Positions 18,225 to 28,212 of a stretch of DNA of 64,000 nucleotides are shown one piece after another; position 1 is the first letter of the stretch, and each line of letters starts with the position of its first letter. The notes beneath the pieces were generated by a model. The model worked only from the letters and a program-made list of their open reading frames with translations. It was not told the DNA's origin and ran no database searches. The stretch is from Chitinophaga barathri (GTDB lineage: Bacteria > Bacteroidota > Bacteroidia > Chitinophagales > Chitinophagaceae). A program made the position numbers and the translations under genes. Location of the stretch: assembly GCF_003807585.1 (NCBI RefSeq), contig NZ_RMBX01000006.1, positions 310,001 to 374,000 on the forward strand, given 5' to 3'.

Positions 18225-21200
18225 TTAAAACGATGCCCTGATGCTTGCGCCGTAACTCCGGGTAGTGGGGAATGCATTGTTTTCGTAGAATACGTTCGTG
18301 CCGTTCAGCGCTTCCGCATCTACGTTCGGCATTGTTTTGTAGATATACCAGAGGTTGTTGGCAAACAATGAAACCGCGAGCCGGTCGAAACGTATCTTAT
18401 TGGTGAGTTTCTTCGGCAGTTCGTATGTGAGCACGATGTTGCGCAGTTTGATGTAATCGTTTTTATACACGATATCGGGCTGGATGTCCATAAACGTTTG
18501 CCAGTAATAGGAATGTTTATCCGCCGCGGTGATGATCGTTTCGTTCGGTTTGCCGTCAGGCTGTACGCCGGGCAGTATCACACCGTCGTGCATGATAAAG
18601 GGGTATTTGGAATCTGCCGGTACGCCGGAAGTGTGACTGGGCAATAATACCAGCGTGCTGCTGTTGTTGATGTAATAGGGGAGGCCTCCATGCGCTTCAT
18701 CGCGGTAAGCGGTGGTGGAAGCAGCGGAGCCATTGCCCACCATGTACATATTGGTCTGGGACACGAGTGTGGAGCCGAACTGGTAATCGATATTAAAGTC
18801 CAATGAAAGGCCTTTGTAAGAAATGGTGTTGTTAAAACCGCCGGCAATATCCGGCAGTACTTTGCCGATCACTTCTTCTTTTGTGGGATCGGTGGAATAA
18901 TACCCGCCTTCCACGATCCTTTCGCCGTTTTCATTCACCTTATACGGCCTCACGACTACCTGGCCCCATGGCTGGCCTTCAACCGCCACTACCCTGGCGC
19001 CGGACATACCCCACAATCCCTGCGTGGTAATGCCCTGGGCGAGTTTTTTCACCATCGGTTTGTCGCTGTGGAAGTTCAGCACGGTATTCCAGTTGAAACT
19101 GCCCGTTTTGAGCGGCGTGGCATTGATGAATACTTCGATGCCGCTGTGCGAGATCTGCCCGGCGTTGATCTTGGTATCGCCAAATCCGGAGGACGGCGGT
19201 ACGCTCAGGCCCATGATCTGGTCGTAGGTGTTGCCGTTGTAATAGTTCACTTCCAGGCCAAGGCGGCTGTTGAAGAACTTGGTTTCGAGGCCAAGCTCCA
19301 CTTCGCGTTTGCGTTCGGGCTTCAGGTCTTCAGGTGGCCGGCTCCCGCGCGGGGCGTAGGTGATCACACCACCGTAGTTGCCGATGTCATACACATTGTT
19401 CGAAAAATATTCCGGGCCGGGGCGGCCAACATCCGCCCAGGATACCCTGAACTTGCCGAAGCTTACCCATGCGGGCATTTTGAGCGTTTCGCTGAATATC
19501 CAGGACACGCTGGCGCCGGGGTAGAAATAGGAATTGTTGGCGGGCGGGAGGATGGAAGACCAGTCGTTACGCCCCTGCAATTCCAGGTACAGCCATTCCT
19601 TAAATCCTACCTGTACGGAGCCGAACGCGCCGTATAACAGGCTGTAGCGGCGAAAGCCGTTGCTTTCCACCGGTGTGGTTTTGGCATTGCTGAAGGAGAA
19701 CCAGTCACGGGTGATGAACCCGTCAGAACGGGTGTTCCGGCTGGTCCATTCGCTGGTGCGTTTCTGTATCACGCCGCCCACGAATGCGTTCAGGCTGAAA
19801 TTTGTGTTGATCTGTTTTTCGTAACTGACGATGGCCTAGCCATTATAATACACGTCCGTGCTGTTGTACAGGTAATACCTGCCGCCTTCGCCCATGGAGA
19901 GCGGCCTGCGGAGTTTTTCCTTTTGTTCGTTCTTATTGGTGACCCAGTCAAAACCGCCCAGCAGCTGGAACTTCCAGCCTTTGGCGATATCCACGTCTAC
20001 GGTGGCTGAGTTGATGAAGTGATTGCGGGTATTGTCGTAATCGTTCTGCATCTGGTTCCAGAAGTAGTTGCCGGCCAGCCCGTCCCTTACGATGCCGCCT
20101 ACGGGGTAGCGGGTTTGCCGGTTTTCCATGGCCCACCAGAAGTAATCGTCATTGGCGGGGTCCACCACCTGGGTGCGGAGCAGTTCGGTGCTCAGCTGCC
20201 GCGGCACGCCGTAGGTTACGAACACGTCCTGGTTCGTGGGTGGCGAGTTGTGGTTGAAGGTGTTCGCATAAGTGCTCACCAGCTTGAAGTTTACACGGTT
20301 GGTGATCTTTATGTTGCCGTTGAAGGTAAAGTTGTTGTCGTGCAGTTTAAATCCTTCAAAGATGCCTTTGTAATCCTTGCGGGTGTAAGACACGCGGAAA
20401 CCGCCGTTTTCACCGCCGCCCTGCAGGGCAACGTTCGCCGAGCTGGTGTACCCGTTCCGGTAGAAGTTGCGGATATTATCCGGCTGGGCGATGTAGGGCC
20501 TCATCACGCTGTCGTACCAGAGTATCTGGCGGCCGTCCATTTTGGGGCCGAAGTTGTAGTTCGTGGGGTAATAGGCCTGTTTGCCGTTTTTCTGGTAAAA
20601 ACCTTCACCGTCCACCACGCCGGGGTTCACCCATGCGGCGGGAAAACCGGAGCCGTATTCGTTCTGAAATTCCTGCATGAGCCATACCCTGTCCTGCGAA
20701 TGGGTGAGGTTCACATCCACGCCGAAACCTTTCTTTTTGGTGCCGCTTTTGGTGGTGATGAGGATCACGCCGTTGGCGCCCTGGGAGCCGTAAAGCACGG
20801 CGGCTTTGGCGCCTTTGAGCACGTCAAACGTGGCGATGTCATCCATGTTCAGGTCGTTCAGGCCGTTGCCGGTGCTGCGGTTGATGTCCGTCTGCCAGTC
20901 CAGCATGGGGATGCCGTCTATTACAAACAGGGGCCTGTTGGTAGAGCCTTCGTAGAGGGCTACGGCATTGCGGATGTTGATGGAAAGGCCGCCGGCAGGC
21001 CCGAGGGCGGTACCGGTGATCTTGAGGCCGGCTACCTGGCCGTAGAGCGCGCTGAAGGCGTTCACCGGGGAGCCGATGTTTTCCAGCTGTTCCGCTTTGA
21101 CGGTGCCTTGTGAATACCCGAGGGCTTTGCGGGAGCGGGGGAGGTTGAGGCCGGTCACCACCACTTCGTTGAGGCCGGTCACATCTTCCTGGAGGGTGAT

Positions 21201-21476
21201 GTTGTAAGCGGAGCCATCACCGGTTTTGATCTCCTGTTTCAGAAACCCGATGTAATTAAATACGAGGGTGGCGTTGGGCGTCACATTGATGCGGTAGCTG
21301 CCGTCCGTCTGCGAGATGGCGCCGTTTGAAGTGCCTTTTTCGGTGATGGTGACACCCGGGATGGCTTCCCCGCCGGCATTGCGCACGGTTCCGGATACGG
21401 TCTTTTTAGCCTGTGCAAAAGAGAATTGATTGCACAGGCTAACGAAGACCGCTAAAAGTAGTAGCGTTCTTTTCAT
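18225..21476 (-). pseudogene. SusC/RagA TonB-dependent receptor interrupted by an in-frame TAG
   Basis: One continuous frame of 1083 codons broken only by TAG at 19838-19836 (codon 547). Before it: signal peptide (LLLLAVFVSLCNQFSFAQ), carboxypeptidase-like domain (GTVRNAGGEAIPGVTITEKGTS), plug (LSINIRNAVALYEG, LFVIDGIPM, AVLYGSQGANGVILITTKSG) and the first barrel strands up to STDVYYNG. After it the same frame resumes with AIVSYEKQINTNFSLNAF and runs through the rest of the barrel to TRSYGASIRASF. No frameshift or deletion is apparent. A single C-to-T change in a CAG codon would explain it, as would a sequencing error. The latter half alone cannot be a functional gene: no signal peptide and no proper start. 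Confidence 0.85.
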
Positions 21477-21826
21477 TGTTCACTGTTTTAAATGCGTAAA
21501 AAAGATGCGGTTCCCGGTAATCCGGCCGGGTTTACTGAATGGGAAAACAGGGGACCTTCCTGTTGCGGTCCTGTGTTTGTTCAAAAAATGGTTCCTGGTT
21601 TACGGTGTTGTTAGTACTGAATTCTGGTTATTATTTTTGGTTGCTCATTGTTAACGTCCTGGGGGCCGTTTTGTTTGTAGTTATTTTTTGGGTTCGATCA
21701 TTGCCGTCCTCTGGAGGTTTGTTCCTGGTTTGTTCACTGAGTTCCGTACGGATAAAAATACTATTGGTTGACCAGATAAATAATCATGATTTGCGGTGCG
21801 GTATGGGGATTGGACGCGGATTTACA

Positions 21827-21840
21827 CTAAAACGTTTTAG
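21827..21840. promoter_or_regulatory. LacI-type operator, leftward SusCD
   Basis: Perfect 14-bp palindrome CTAAAACGTTTTAG with a central CG, as expected for LacI-family proteins. It is 350 nt upstream of the leftward SusC start and about 86 nt downstream of a minus-strand TAAGTTTG box, so it could act as a block to elongation or to a nearer promoter. Confidence 0.7.
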
Positions 21841-22290
21841 CCTTTCCTTCTAAAAAAAGAACCGGGGTGCGCCTGGTGGTTTGCCCTGTTCTGAATAATT
21901 ACCAAAACGCCGGTTTTGTTGTTACTCAAACTTACCTTTTTTTTCGAAATCCACCATGGCCGTTTATCAAGTTTTTAGGCTCAAAGACAAGACAAGATCG
22001 CCTACTGCCTGTGCTATACGAAATCGGTTGCAAAACCGGCTGGAACCTTGTATTGGTATGATTTTGCAGGGAATTTAGCAGGATTTATGTAGAATATTCG
22101 CGCGGAATGATGTTTTTTTCCGGATTGTTAGCGTAATCTTAAGAGCGTATCAAAAAAAAGTTAAATTTTCTTTTGTGACTTTATAAAGTTTGACTAGTTT
22201 GCATTCGTTCGTTTTTCTGAACTAAATCTGTGCGAGTTGAAAGAATATGAAGCGCTTGGCATGTCACAGGTTTTTTTTATTGGTAAAATG

Positions 22291-22304
22291 CTAAAACGTT
22301 TTAT
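22291..22304. promoter_or_regulatory. LacI-type operator 1, rightward SusCD
   Basis: CTAAAACGTTTTAT, 13 of 14 positions of the palindrome. It lies within an 88-bp repeat unit (T-run, ATTGG, operator) that recurs directly downstream. Confidence 0.7.
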
Positions 22305-22378
22305 CATATAAACTAAACCCCCTGGCCCGTGAAATTGAGGAGGAGCAAGGCATGCACGGATTTTTTTATTGGATGAGG

Positions 22379-22392
22379 CTAAAACGTTTTAT
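22379..22392. promoter_or_regulatory. LacI-type operator 2, rightward SusCD
   Basis: CTAAAACGTTTTAT again, exactly 88 bp after operator 1 and with the same flanks (T-run, ATTGG before; TC after). Two identical sites at this spacing could allow looping or cooperative binding. Confidence 0.7.
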
Positions 22393-22481
22393 CCATTCCA
22401 GGAACAACGGAGAATAGTGAACGGAATAATCAGAATACGCGACATGAGGTAGCAGCAACAAAACAAACCTCTTCTTTTATC

Positions 22482-22702
22482 AGCCGCCTGTTATGCAGAC
22501 CCGCCCGCCAAAAGCTGGATAGGAAAGTATTGTATAACAACTGATGCAACCGGCGATCTGTTACGTTTTATCAGCCTAATGTAGACCTGGCCTTAAGGGA
22601 CGGGATGGATTCGTATTGCACTGATGCAACGGGAAAATCTGTGAAGTTTTATCAGCGCTAATGCACACCTGCCTTCATCCGGCGGGACGGAATTGTATTG
22701 CA
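22482..22702 (+). repeat. degenerate tandem repeats with half-operators
   Basis: Three related copies. The copies at 22541-22620 and 22621-22702 both start CTGATGCAAC and include TTTTATCAGC, TAATG, GGGACGG-like and GTATTGCA elements; the preceding stretch 22475-22540 has TTTTATCAGC, GCAGACC and GTATTGTA. Each carries only the right half of the operator (GTTTTATC at 22565-22572 and 22646-22653), as if derived from the complete operator units just upstream. Confidence 0.55.
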
Positions 22703-22815
22703 TTGCGGTCAATGCGCGGGGCAACCTATGCCATGCCCGCCATCGGCTATCAACCAATAATAAAAGGATAACTAAACTATTGTTTTCACGTTCAAACTTA
22801 AAATCTAAGGAAGCT

Positions 22816-25800
22816 ATGCGAAGAATTCTTCTGCTTGCCACGCTGCTGTCTTTCTGCTTTGCCCCGATCGCATGGGCGCAGGAAAAAAAAGCAGTCTCCG
22901 GCACCGTCAAGGATGTTAACGGCCAGCTATTACCCGGCGTAACAGTTATGGAAAAAGGAACACAGAACGGCACAATGACCGCTGCGGATGGTTCCTTTAA
23001 GATCAGCGTGGCCCCGAACGGCACACTGGTGTTTACGTTTATGGGCTATGCCCAGCAGGAAGTTTCCGCTTCCGCCGCTTCTTTCGCCATCGTGCTGAAA
23101 GAAGATTCCAAAAACCTGAATGAAGTGGTAGTAACCGCCCTCGGGTTCAAACGTGAGCAAAGAAAACTCGGTTACGCCGTTACGGAACTGAAGGGTTCCG
23201 AAGTGGCCAAAACCAACGCCATCAACCCCGTAGCAGCCCTGCAGGGTAAAGTGGCCGGCCTGGACATCTCCGGCGCAGCCGGCGGCCCGCAGGCTGCCAG
23301 CCGCATCGTACTGCGCGGCGCCAAGTCGCTCAACGGCAAAGACCAGCCCATCTTTATCATAGATGGTACCATCTTCGAAAATGAAGATGCGGACAATGCC
23401 GTGAACTTCGGTAACGTGCTCAAAAACTTCAACCCGGATGATTTTGAATCCGTAACCGTGCTCAAAGGCGCGGCAGCTACGGCTCTCTACGGTACACGCG
23501 CCATCAACGGCGCCATCCTCATCACCACGAAAAAAGGAACCACCCGTAAAGGCCTGGGTGTGGAATTCAGCCAGACCGCACAGTTTGAGCAGGTATACCG
23601 CACGCCCATCGCTTTGCAAAATGAATACGGCGCGGGTTATAATCCTTTCTTCAACACGGATGCGGACGGCAACGTAGTGGAGTGGGCAGGCGGCTTCAGC
23701 TTCGGCCCCAAAATGGACGGCACTATGGCTAAGATCATCAACGGTGATGTGGTGCCTTTCAGCGCGCAGCCCAATAACTGGAAAAACACTTACCAGACCG
23801 GTAAATACTTTAATACGAACGTGGCCGTGGAAGGCGGAAACGAAAAAGCGAACTTCCGTTTTTCTTATTCCCACGTGGACAATAACAGCGTGATGCCGAA
23901 CAACGGTTTCAAAAGAGACGCGTTCTCCCTGAAATCATCCGCCGTTATTTCCAAATTCCTTTCCGCTGAAGGCGGCGTAACGTTCACCTCCAGCGAATCC
24001 ACCAATCCCACCCGCCAGGGCGGCGATTATACCAACGAAAACGTTGGCCGTAAATGGATCTACATCTTCCCGCGTAACTACGATCCCGGTTACTGGCAGG
24101 CGCGCTACATGGGCCCGGACCCCGGCAAGCAGGACCTGAACAGCTACCTGGGCCAATATCCAGGCGCGGACTACTGGTTCTCCCTGGAAAACGACAACTG
24201 GGTGCGTAAAGAGAAACTCCTCATGGGTAATCTCTCCCTCACCGGCACGGCTACCGAATGGCTGAAATTCATCGCCCGCGGTAACTTCAGCTACGAACAG
24301 AATGCGGATGACCGCCGCCAGCTGGGCTGGGGCCCGAACTACACCGGCAACCGCGGCCTGTTTGTGCTTTCCGGTCAGAATAAAACACAATACACTTTCA
24401 CCGGTATGGCTGTGATCACCCCGAAACTGGGCTCCGACTTCACCGCCAGCCTGAACCTTGGTGCTGAAACCTGGACCTCCGGTATCGGCAACAGCTTCCG
24501 TACCGCTACCACCAACGGTCTCCGTATCCCCGGCATGTACGCCATGACGAACAGTGAAGGACCGCTGGATGCACAGGCAAAAACACTGGCGCAGAAAAGG
24601 ATCAACTCCCTGTTCTTCGCAGCGAGCTTCTCTTATAAAAATGCCTGGTTTCTGGACGTGACCGGCCGTAACGACTGGTCTTCCGCCCTGATGTATCCTG
24701 ACGGCCACGGCACACCTTCTTATTTTTATCCTTCCGTGAGCGCGGCATGGGAATTTACCGAAAGCCTGAAGAGCAGCATGCCTTCCTGGGTTTCTTACGG
24801 TAAGCTCCGCGCGTCTTACGCCTTCGTGGGCGGGGATATGATGCCCTGGGAGAACAACTCCGGCTATGTTACCTCCTCCGTGTGGAACGGCGCCGCGAAC
24901 ATTCTTCCGATCAACGAATATTACCAGTCCAACACACTGCCGAACCTGAACCTGAAACCCTCCACTTCCAGCTCTGTAGAGGTAGGTGCGGACGTTCGTT
25001 TCCTGAACAACCGCCTGGGCCTGGATGTGGCCTGGTACCGCTCCATCATCAAGGACCAGATCATCAAGATCCCCGTGGCGATGGAATCCGGTGTAAAAGA
25101 CCGTTTCATCAACGCCGGCAAGTTCAGGAACAGCGGGATCGAGATCGCGATCAACGCAAGGCCCATTGAATCAAAGAATTTCAGCTGGGACCTTACTTTG
25201 AACGGCAGCAAAAACAATAACAAGATCATCTCCCTCTACGGAAATGAAAAGGAATATGAAATGGGCAGCGACCAGGACGTAAGGGTACTGGCGATCGTAG
25301 GCGCGGCCTATGGTGTAATCCAGACCAATTATGGTTACACGCCTTACGTAGGTAAAGATGCCAATGATCCGAACAACGGCAAACCCGTGATTTCACCCAA
25401 CTCAGCGGACCAGCCGTATAAATTCAAACGCGGCGCGGCAGTAGTGGGCAATATCACGCCGGACTTCAACCTTGGCCTGAGCAACAACTTCAATTACAAA
25501 AACTGGAGCCTCGGCTTCCTGTTACAGGCCAGGATCGGCGGCGATATGTTCTCCGCTTCCCACCAGTACGGTACAGGCCGCGGTACAGTAGCCAGCACCA
25601 TCGAAGGCCGCGATGCGGAGCACGGTGGCGTTGCCTGGACGGATAATTCAGGCCGCAGCCGCAATGACGGTATGATCCCCGAAGGCGTATTTGAAGACGG
25701 TTACAAGATCACCCACAACGGCACGGAAGTGGACCTTGGCGGCATGACCTACCGCGATGCATACAGCAGGGGTTATGTGAAACCCATGAGCCCCTACCAG

Positions 25801-26103
25801 TATTACAGCATGGTGGGTGACTGGGGTATCGGTATCCGCGAAGCATCTGTGTTCGACGCATCTTATGTTGCGCTGCGCGAGGTGTCCATCGGGTATACCA
25901 TGCCCAGCAAGATCGCGGAGAAGATACGTATGAACAAAGTACGTGTGCTGCTGATCGGCCGTAACCTCGGTTACCTGTACAACAACCTGCCGGATAACAT
26001 CAACCCGGAGAGCCTGCGTAACAACAGCACCAGCGCATTCTCCGAGTACGGCGGCACACCGTTCGTGCGGAACATGGCAGTAACCCTTCAACTTGGCTTC
26101 TAA
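22816..26103 (+). CDS. SusC/RagA TonB-dependent receptor (rightward pair)
   Basis: A 1095-residue outer-membrane transporter. The ATG at 22816 is chosen because it opens the signal peptide (ILLLATLLSFCFAPIAWAQ) and has AAGGA 9 nt upstream; an in-frame TTG at 22693 would add 41 residues of no secretory character. Domains: carboxypeptidase-like (GTVKDVNGQLLPGVTVMEKG, ~25-100), plug (RIVLRGAKS, IFIIDGTIF, AATALYGTRAINGAILITTKKG), then the barrel to AVTLQLGF. There is no STN domain, so it is not linked to a FecR; control is more likely through the LacI operators upstream. It resembles the leftward SusC in its N-terminal region, suggesting the pairs are paralogous. Confidence 0.95.
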   Translation: MRRILLLATLLSFCFAPIAWAQEKKAVSGTVKDVNGQLLPGVTVMEKGTQNGTMTAADGSFKISVAPNGTLVFTFMGYAQQEVSASAASFAIVLKEDSKNLNEVVVTALGFKREQRKLGYAVTELKGSEVAKTNAINPVAALQGKVAGLDISGAAGGPQAASRIVLRGAKSLNGKDQPIFIIDGTIFENEDADNAVNFGNVLKNFNPDDFESVTVLKGAAATALYGTRAINGAILITTKKGTTRKGLGVEFSQTAQFEQVYRTPIALQNEYGAGYNPFFNTDADGNVVEWAGGFSFGPKMDGTMAKIINGDVVPFSAQPNNWKNTYQTGKYFNTNVAVEGGNEKANFRFSYSHVDNNSVMPNNGFKRDAFSLKSSAVISKFLSAEGGVTFTSSESTNPTRQGGDYTNENVGRKWIYIFPRNYDPGYWQARYMGPDPGKQDLNSYLGQYPGADYWFSLENDNWVRKEKLLMGNLSLTGTATEWLKFIARGNFSYEQNADDRRQLGWGPNYTGNRGLFVLSGQNKTQYTFTGMAVITPKLGSDFTASLNLGAETWTSGIGNSFRTATTNGLRIPGMYAMTNSEGPLDAQAKTLAQKRINSLFFAASFSYKNAWFLDVTGRNDWSSALMYPDGHGTPSYFYPSVSAAWEFTESLKSSMPSWVSYGKLRASYAFVGGDMMPWENNSGYVTSSVWNGAANILPINEYYQSNTLPNLNLKPSTSSSVEVGADVRFLNNRLGLDVAWYRSIIKDQIIKIPVAMESGVKDRFINAGKFRNSGIEIAINARPIESKNFSWDLTLNGSKNNNKIISLYGNEKEYEMGSDQDVRVLAIVGAAYGVIQTNYGYTPYVGKDANDPNNGKPVISPNSADQPYKFKRGAAVVGNITPDFNLGLSNNFNYKNWSLGFLLQARIGGDMFSASHQYGTGRGTVASTIEGRDAEHGGVAWTDNSGRSRNDGMIPEGVFEDGYKITHNGTEVDLGGMTYRDAYSRGYVKPMSPYQYYSMVGDWGIGIREASVFDASYVALREVSIGYTMPSKIAEKIRMNKVRVLLIGRNLGYLYNNLPDNINPESLRNNSTSAFSEYGGTPFVRNMAVTLQLGF

Positions 26104-26121
26104 TTTCAAAACGAGACAACC

Positions 26122-27813
26122 ATGAAAGCAATTCATAAATTAGGAATAGGGGCGCTGGCCCTGGCAACACTGGCCAGCTCCTGCACAAAGGATTTCGAGA
26201 ACATCAATAAAAATCCTGAGATCACGCCCGATATTTCTCCCGAAATGCTGATCACTACTTCGCAGAAAGCGATGGTAGACCGTGACTTCGACTGGTTCTA
26301 CGAGCATTACCAGTACCTGATGCGTTATACGCAGTTTACAGTAAGTTATCCTGACGGTAATACCGGCGGTATGTTCGCCAATCCGCGCGTGAATGATTTT
26401 TATTCGGCGTTTTATACAAACATCGGCCGGAACCTCACCGATATTCAGCAGATCGTGGACGGCAAAACCGGGTCCGACCAGGCTTATTACGCACAGGTAA
26501 GAGCCATTGCGACGGTGAACAAAGTGTATTCCGCGTTCCGCGTAACAGATGTGAACGGCAGCATTCCTTACACCGAAGCCTTCCTGGCCCGTGTGGGAGA
26601 GGGGAGCTTTAAGCCTGCTTACGACAGCCAGGAAAAACTGTTCGATATTTTTGATGCCGAACTGAAAGCCGCCATCACTACGCTGACTACCGCCGGCCAG
26701 TTTATGCAGGTGGGCAAATATGACATATTCTACGCCGGCGACGCATCCAAATGGGCGAAAGCTGCAAATGTGCTGCGTCTGAAAATAGCCATGCGCCTGG
26801 GCAAACGTGCTCCGCAGAAACTGCAGGCTATCGCCACAGAAGTAATGGCCAGCCCCGCGGGCCTGTTCACCGGCGTGGCGGATGAATGGAAATTTATCTC
26901 CAGCACCAACTTCGCCAGAGGCGGCAACTGGAACGCACAAGGCAACGCAACGCGCGGCGGCAAAACCCTCGTGGACTTCATGTACGACAACTCGGACCCG
27001 CGCCTGAACCTGTTCTTCAAAAAGAACGGTTTCACGCTGGCGGTATTCAACCGCCTGAAAGCCGGCGGCGCATTCCCCGCATCAGCGGTATACAATCCCC
27101 GCCAGTATGTAGGTATGCCTGAAAGCCCTGATGACAGGAACAATCCCGCTTTCGCCAGGTTATACGGCGTAAAACGTTACAGCATCGTGGAAGGCGGTCA
27201 GAACGTGAGTGTGGAAGTGGATACCTTGTCTACTTTCCAGAACCGCATTTTCGATCTCGGATCGGACGGCGACCTGGCCGGTGCATATACCCAGCCTATG
27301 GTGACTTACGCTGAAATGTGTTTCATCCTGTCCGAGCTTTCCCTGAAAAGCATCATCACGGGAGACGCAACAGAGTGGTATAACAAAGGCGTGACTGCTT
27401 CCATCAATGCCTACAGCGGTATCGCTACCCTGGCCCCGGCGGTGGACTTCACGGTTGCAACGCCCGAAGCCATCTACGCTTACCTGGCCAAACCCGCGAT
27501 CGCATTTACCGGCACTACCGATGAGAAGATGGAAAAGATCGGCATCCAGCAATATATCAATAGCTTCAAAACGCCCTGGGAAGCCTGGGGTTATTACAAG
27601 CTGCTGGGTTACCCGAAAGTGGGCGGCATCCTGAACCGCAAGGAATTTATCGCAAGCGGTGTGAAACAGGAAATTCCGCGCCGCTGGCCGCTGCCTATTT
27701 CCAACCAGAATATCGACAACTACAATAAAGCAGTGACCGAAATGAAGGCAACAGGAGAATACGGCAACGCGGTGGAAGATATCACCGGCCGTGTTTGGTG
27801 GGATAAAAAATAG
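26122..27813 (+). CDS. SusD/RagB-family lipoprotein (rightward pair)
   Basis: A 563-residue lipoprotein, partner of the SusC ending 18 nt upstream. Lipobox LASSC at residues ~16-20, then TKDFENINKNPE, the same opening as the FecI-linked SusD. TPR-like helices and the terminal GRVWWDKK are typical of the SusD-like_2 group. The operon holds only susC and susD homologues; no hydrolase accompanies them, so the ligand cannot be guessed. Confidence 0.93.
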   Translation: MKAIHKLGIGALALATLASSCTKDFENINKNPEITPDISPEMLITTSQKAMVDRDFDWFYEHYQYLMRYTQFTVSYPDGNTGGMFANPRVNDFYSAFYTNIGRNLTDIQQIVDGKTGSDQAYYAQVRAIATVNKVYSAFRVTDVNGSIPYTEAFLARVGEGSFKPAYDSQEKLFDIFDAELKAAITTLTTAGQFMQVGKYDIFYAGDASKWAKAANVLRLKIAMRLGKRAPQKLQAIATEVMASPAGLFTGVADEWKFISSTNFARGGNWNAQGNATRGGKTLVDFMYDNSDPRLNLFFKKNGFTLAVFNRLKAGGAFPASAVYNPRQYVGMPESPDDRNNPAFARLYGVKRYSIVEGGQNVSVEVDTLSTFQNRIFDLGSDGDLAGAYTQPMVTYAEMCFILSELSLKSIITGDATEWYNKGVTASINAYSGIATLAPAVDFTVATPEAIYAYLAKPAIAFTGTTDEKMEKIGIQQYINSFKTPWEAWGYYKLLGYPKVGGILNRKEFIASGVKQEIPRRWPLPISNQNIDNYNKAVTEMKATGEYGNAVEDITGRVWWDKK

Positions 27814-27844
27814 TGAAGAATGGAATAAAGGCTGAAAAGCAAAA

Positions 27845-27872
27845 AGCCCTGGGATTTCCCGGGGCTTTTTTT
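27845..27872 (+). terminator. terminator after rightward SusCD
   Basis: AGCCCTGGGA (27845-27854) pairs with TCCCGGGGCT-type bases (27857-27866) with one G-T pair, followed by a run of T. Confidence 0.85.
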
Positions 27873-27989
27873 ATGGGTTTATTGGTCCCGGCCGTTAGTT
27901 AAAACTATGCACTTTAGTGCAAGGGCTTTGGTAATGCGGGAAAATCTACTACAGAACTGGCCTTGTTTGTGGCGTCCTTGTGAAAAGGT

Positions 27990-28126
27990 CGTCATTGCGA
28001 GGAGCAGCGGGGATTTGTGCAGGAGCGGCGACGAAGCAATCTCCAGATATTGGCGTACATCTATTCGATGCAGGAGATTGCTTCGTCGCCCCACCCACTT
28101 TAGCGCTGCTGCTCCTCGCAATGACG
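27990..28126. repeat. 137-bp hairpin element (REP/MITE-like)
   Basis: Two nested perfect inverted repeats: outer arms 27990-28008 with 28108-28126 (19 bp) and inner arms 28027-28044 with 28073-28090 (18 bp). The outer arm reads CGTCATTGCGAGGAGCAGC. This GTCATTGCGAGGAGC...GAAGCAATCTCC type is a familiar dispersed repeat in many genomes, including Bacteroidota. It has no coding content. Confidence 0.75.
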
Positions 28127-28212
28127 GCTTTGCGCCAGCCTGGGGCTCTTCTAATTTGGGGCATTAATGTGATGATCAGCACCGAAGCAGGACTTTAATC
28201 CGGATTCCGAAC

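Larger units (their letters stand above)
22218..22393 (+). repeat. two tandem 88-bp operator units
   Basis: Units 22218-22305 and 22306-22393 share AACTAAA near the start, GGCATG..CAC in the middle, a run of seven or eight T followed by ATTGG, and the operator at the end. The rest has diverged. Aligned by eye. Confidence 0.6.
21477..22815. other. 1.34-kb divergent regulatory region between two SusC genes
   Basis: No convincing gene. It holds one LacI-type palindrome on the left side (21827-21840), two on the right (22291-22304, 22379-22391) and a degenerate tandem array between about 22218 and 22702. A candidate rightward promoter is TTTG 22172-22175 plus TAGTTTG 22195-22201 (19-nt spacer); a leftward -7 box TAAGTTTG lies at 21934-21927, without a clear -33 box. 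The part next to the leftward SusC (21540-21760) is T/G-rich with repeated GTTTGTTC / GTTCCTGGTTT words. Confidence 0.6.

Noticed and set aside
18225..19781. Second half of the leftward SusC as an independent gene starting at GTG 19781
   Set aside because: It is in the same frame as the first half, has no signal peptide or plug, and the frame is already open for 18 codons before that GTG up to the TAG.
19068..21113. Long plus-strand frames opposite the leftward SusC (up to 364 codons)
   Set aside because: They are mirror frames of a GC-rich coding strand, with no family motifs; the minus-strand frame carries all SusC landmarks.
27907..28198. Several 70-90-codon frames over the hairpin element
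   Set aside because: They arise from the inverted repeat, which is open in many frames on both strands; no conserved protein pattern.
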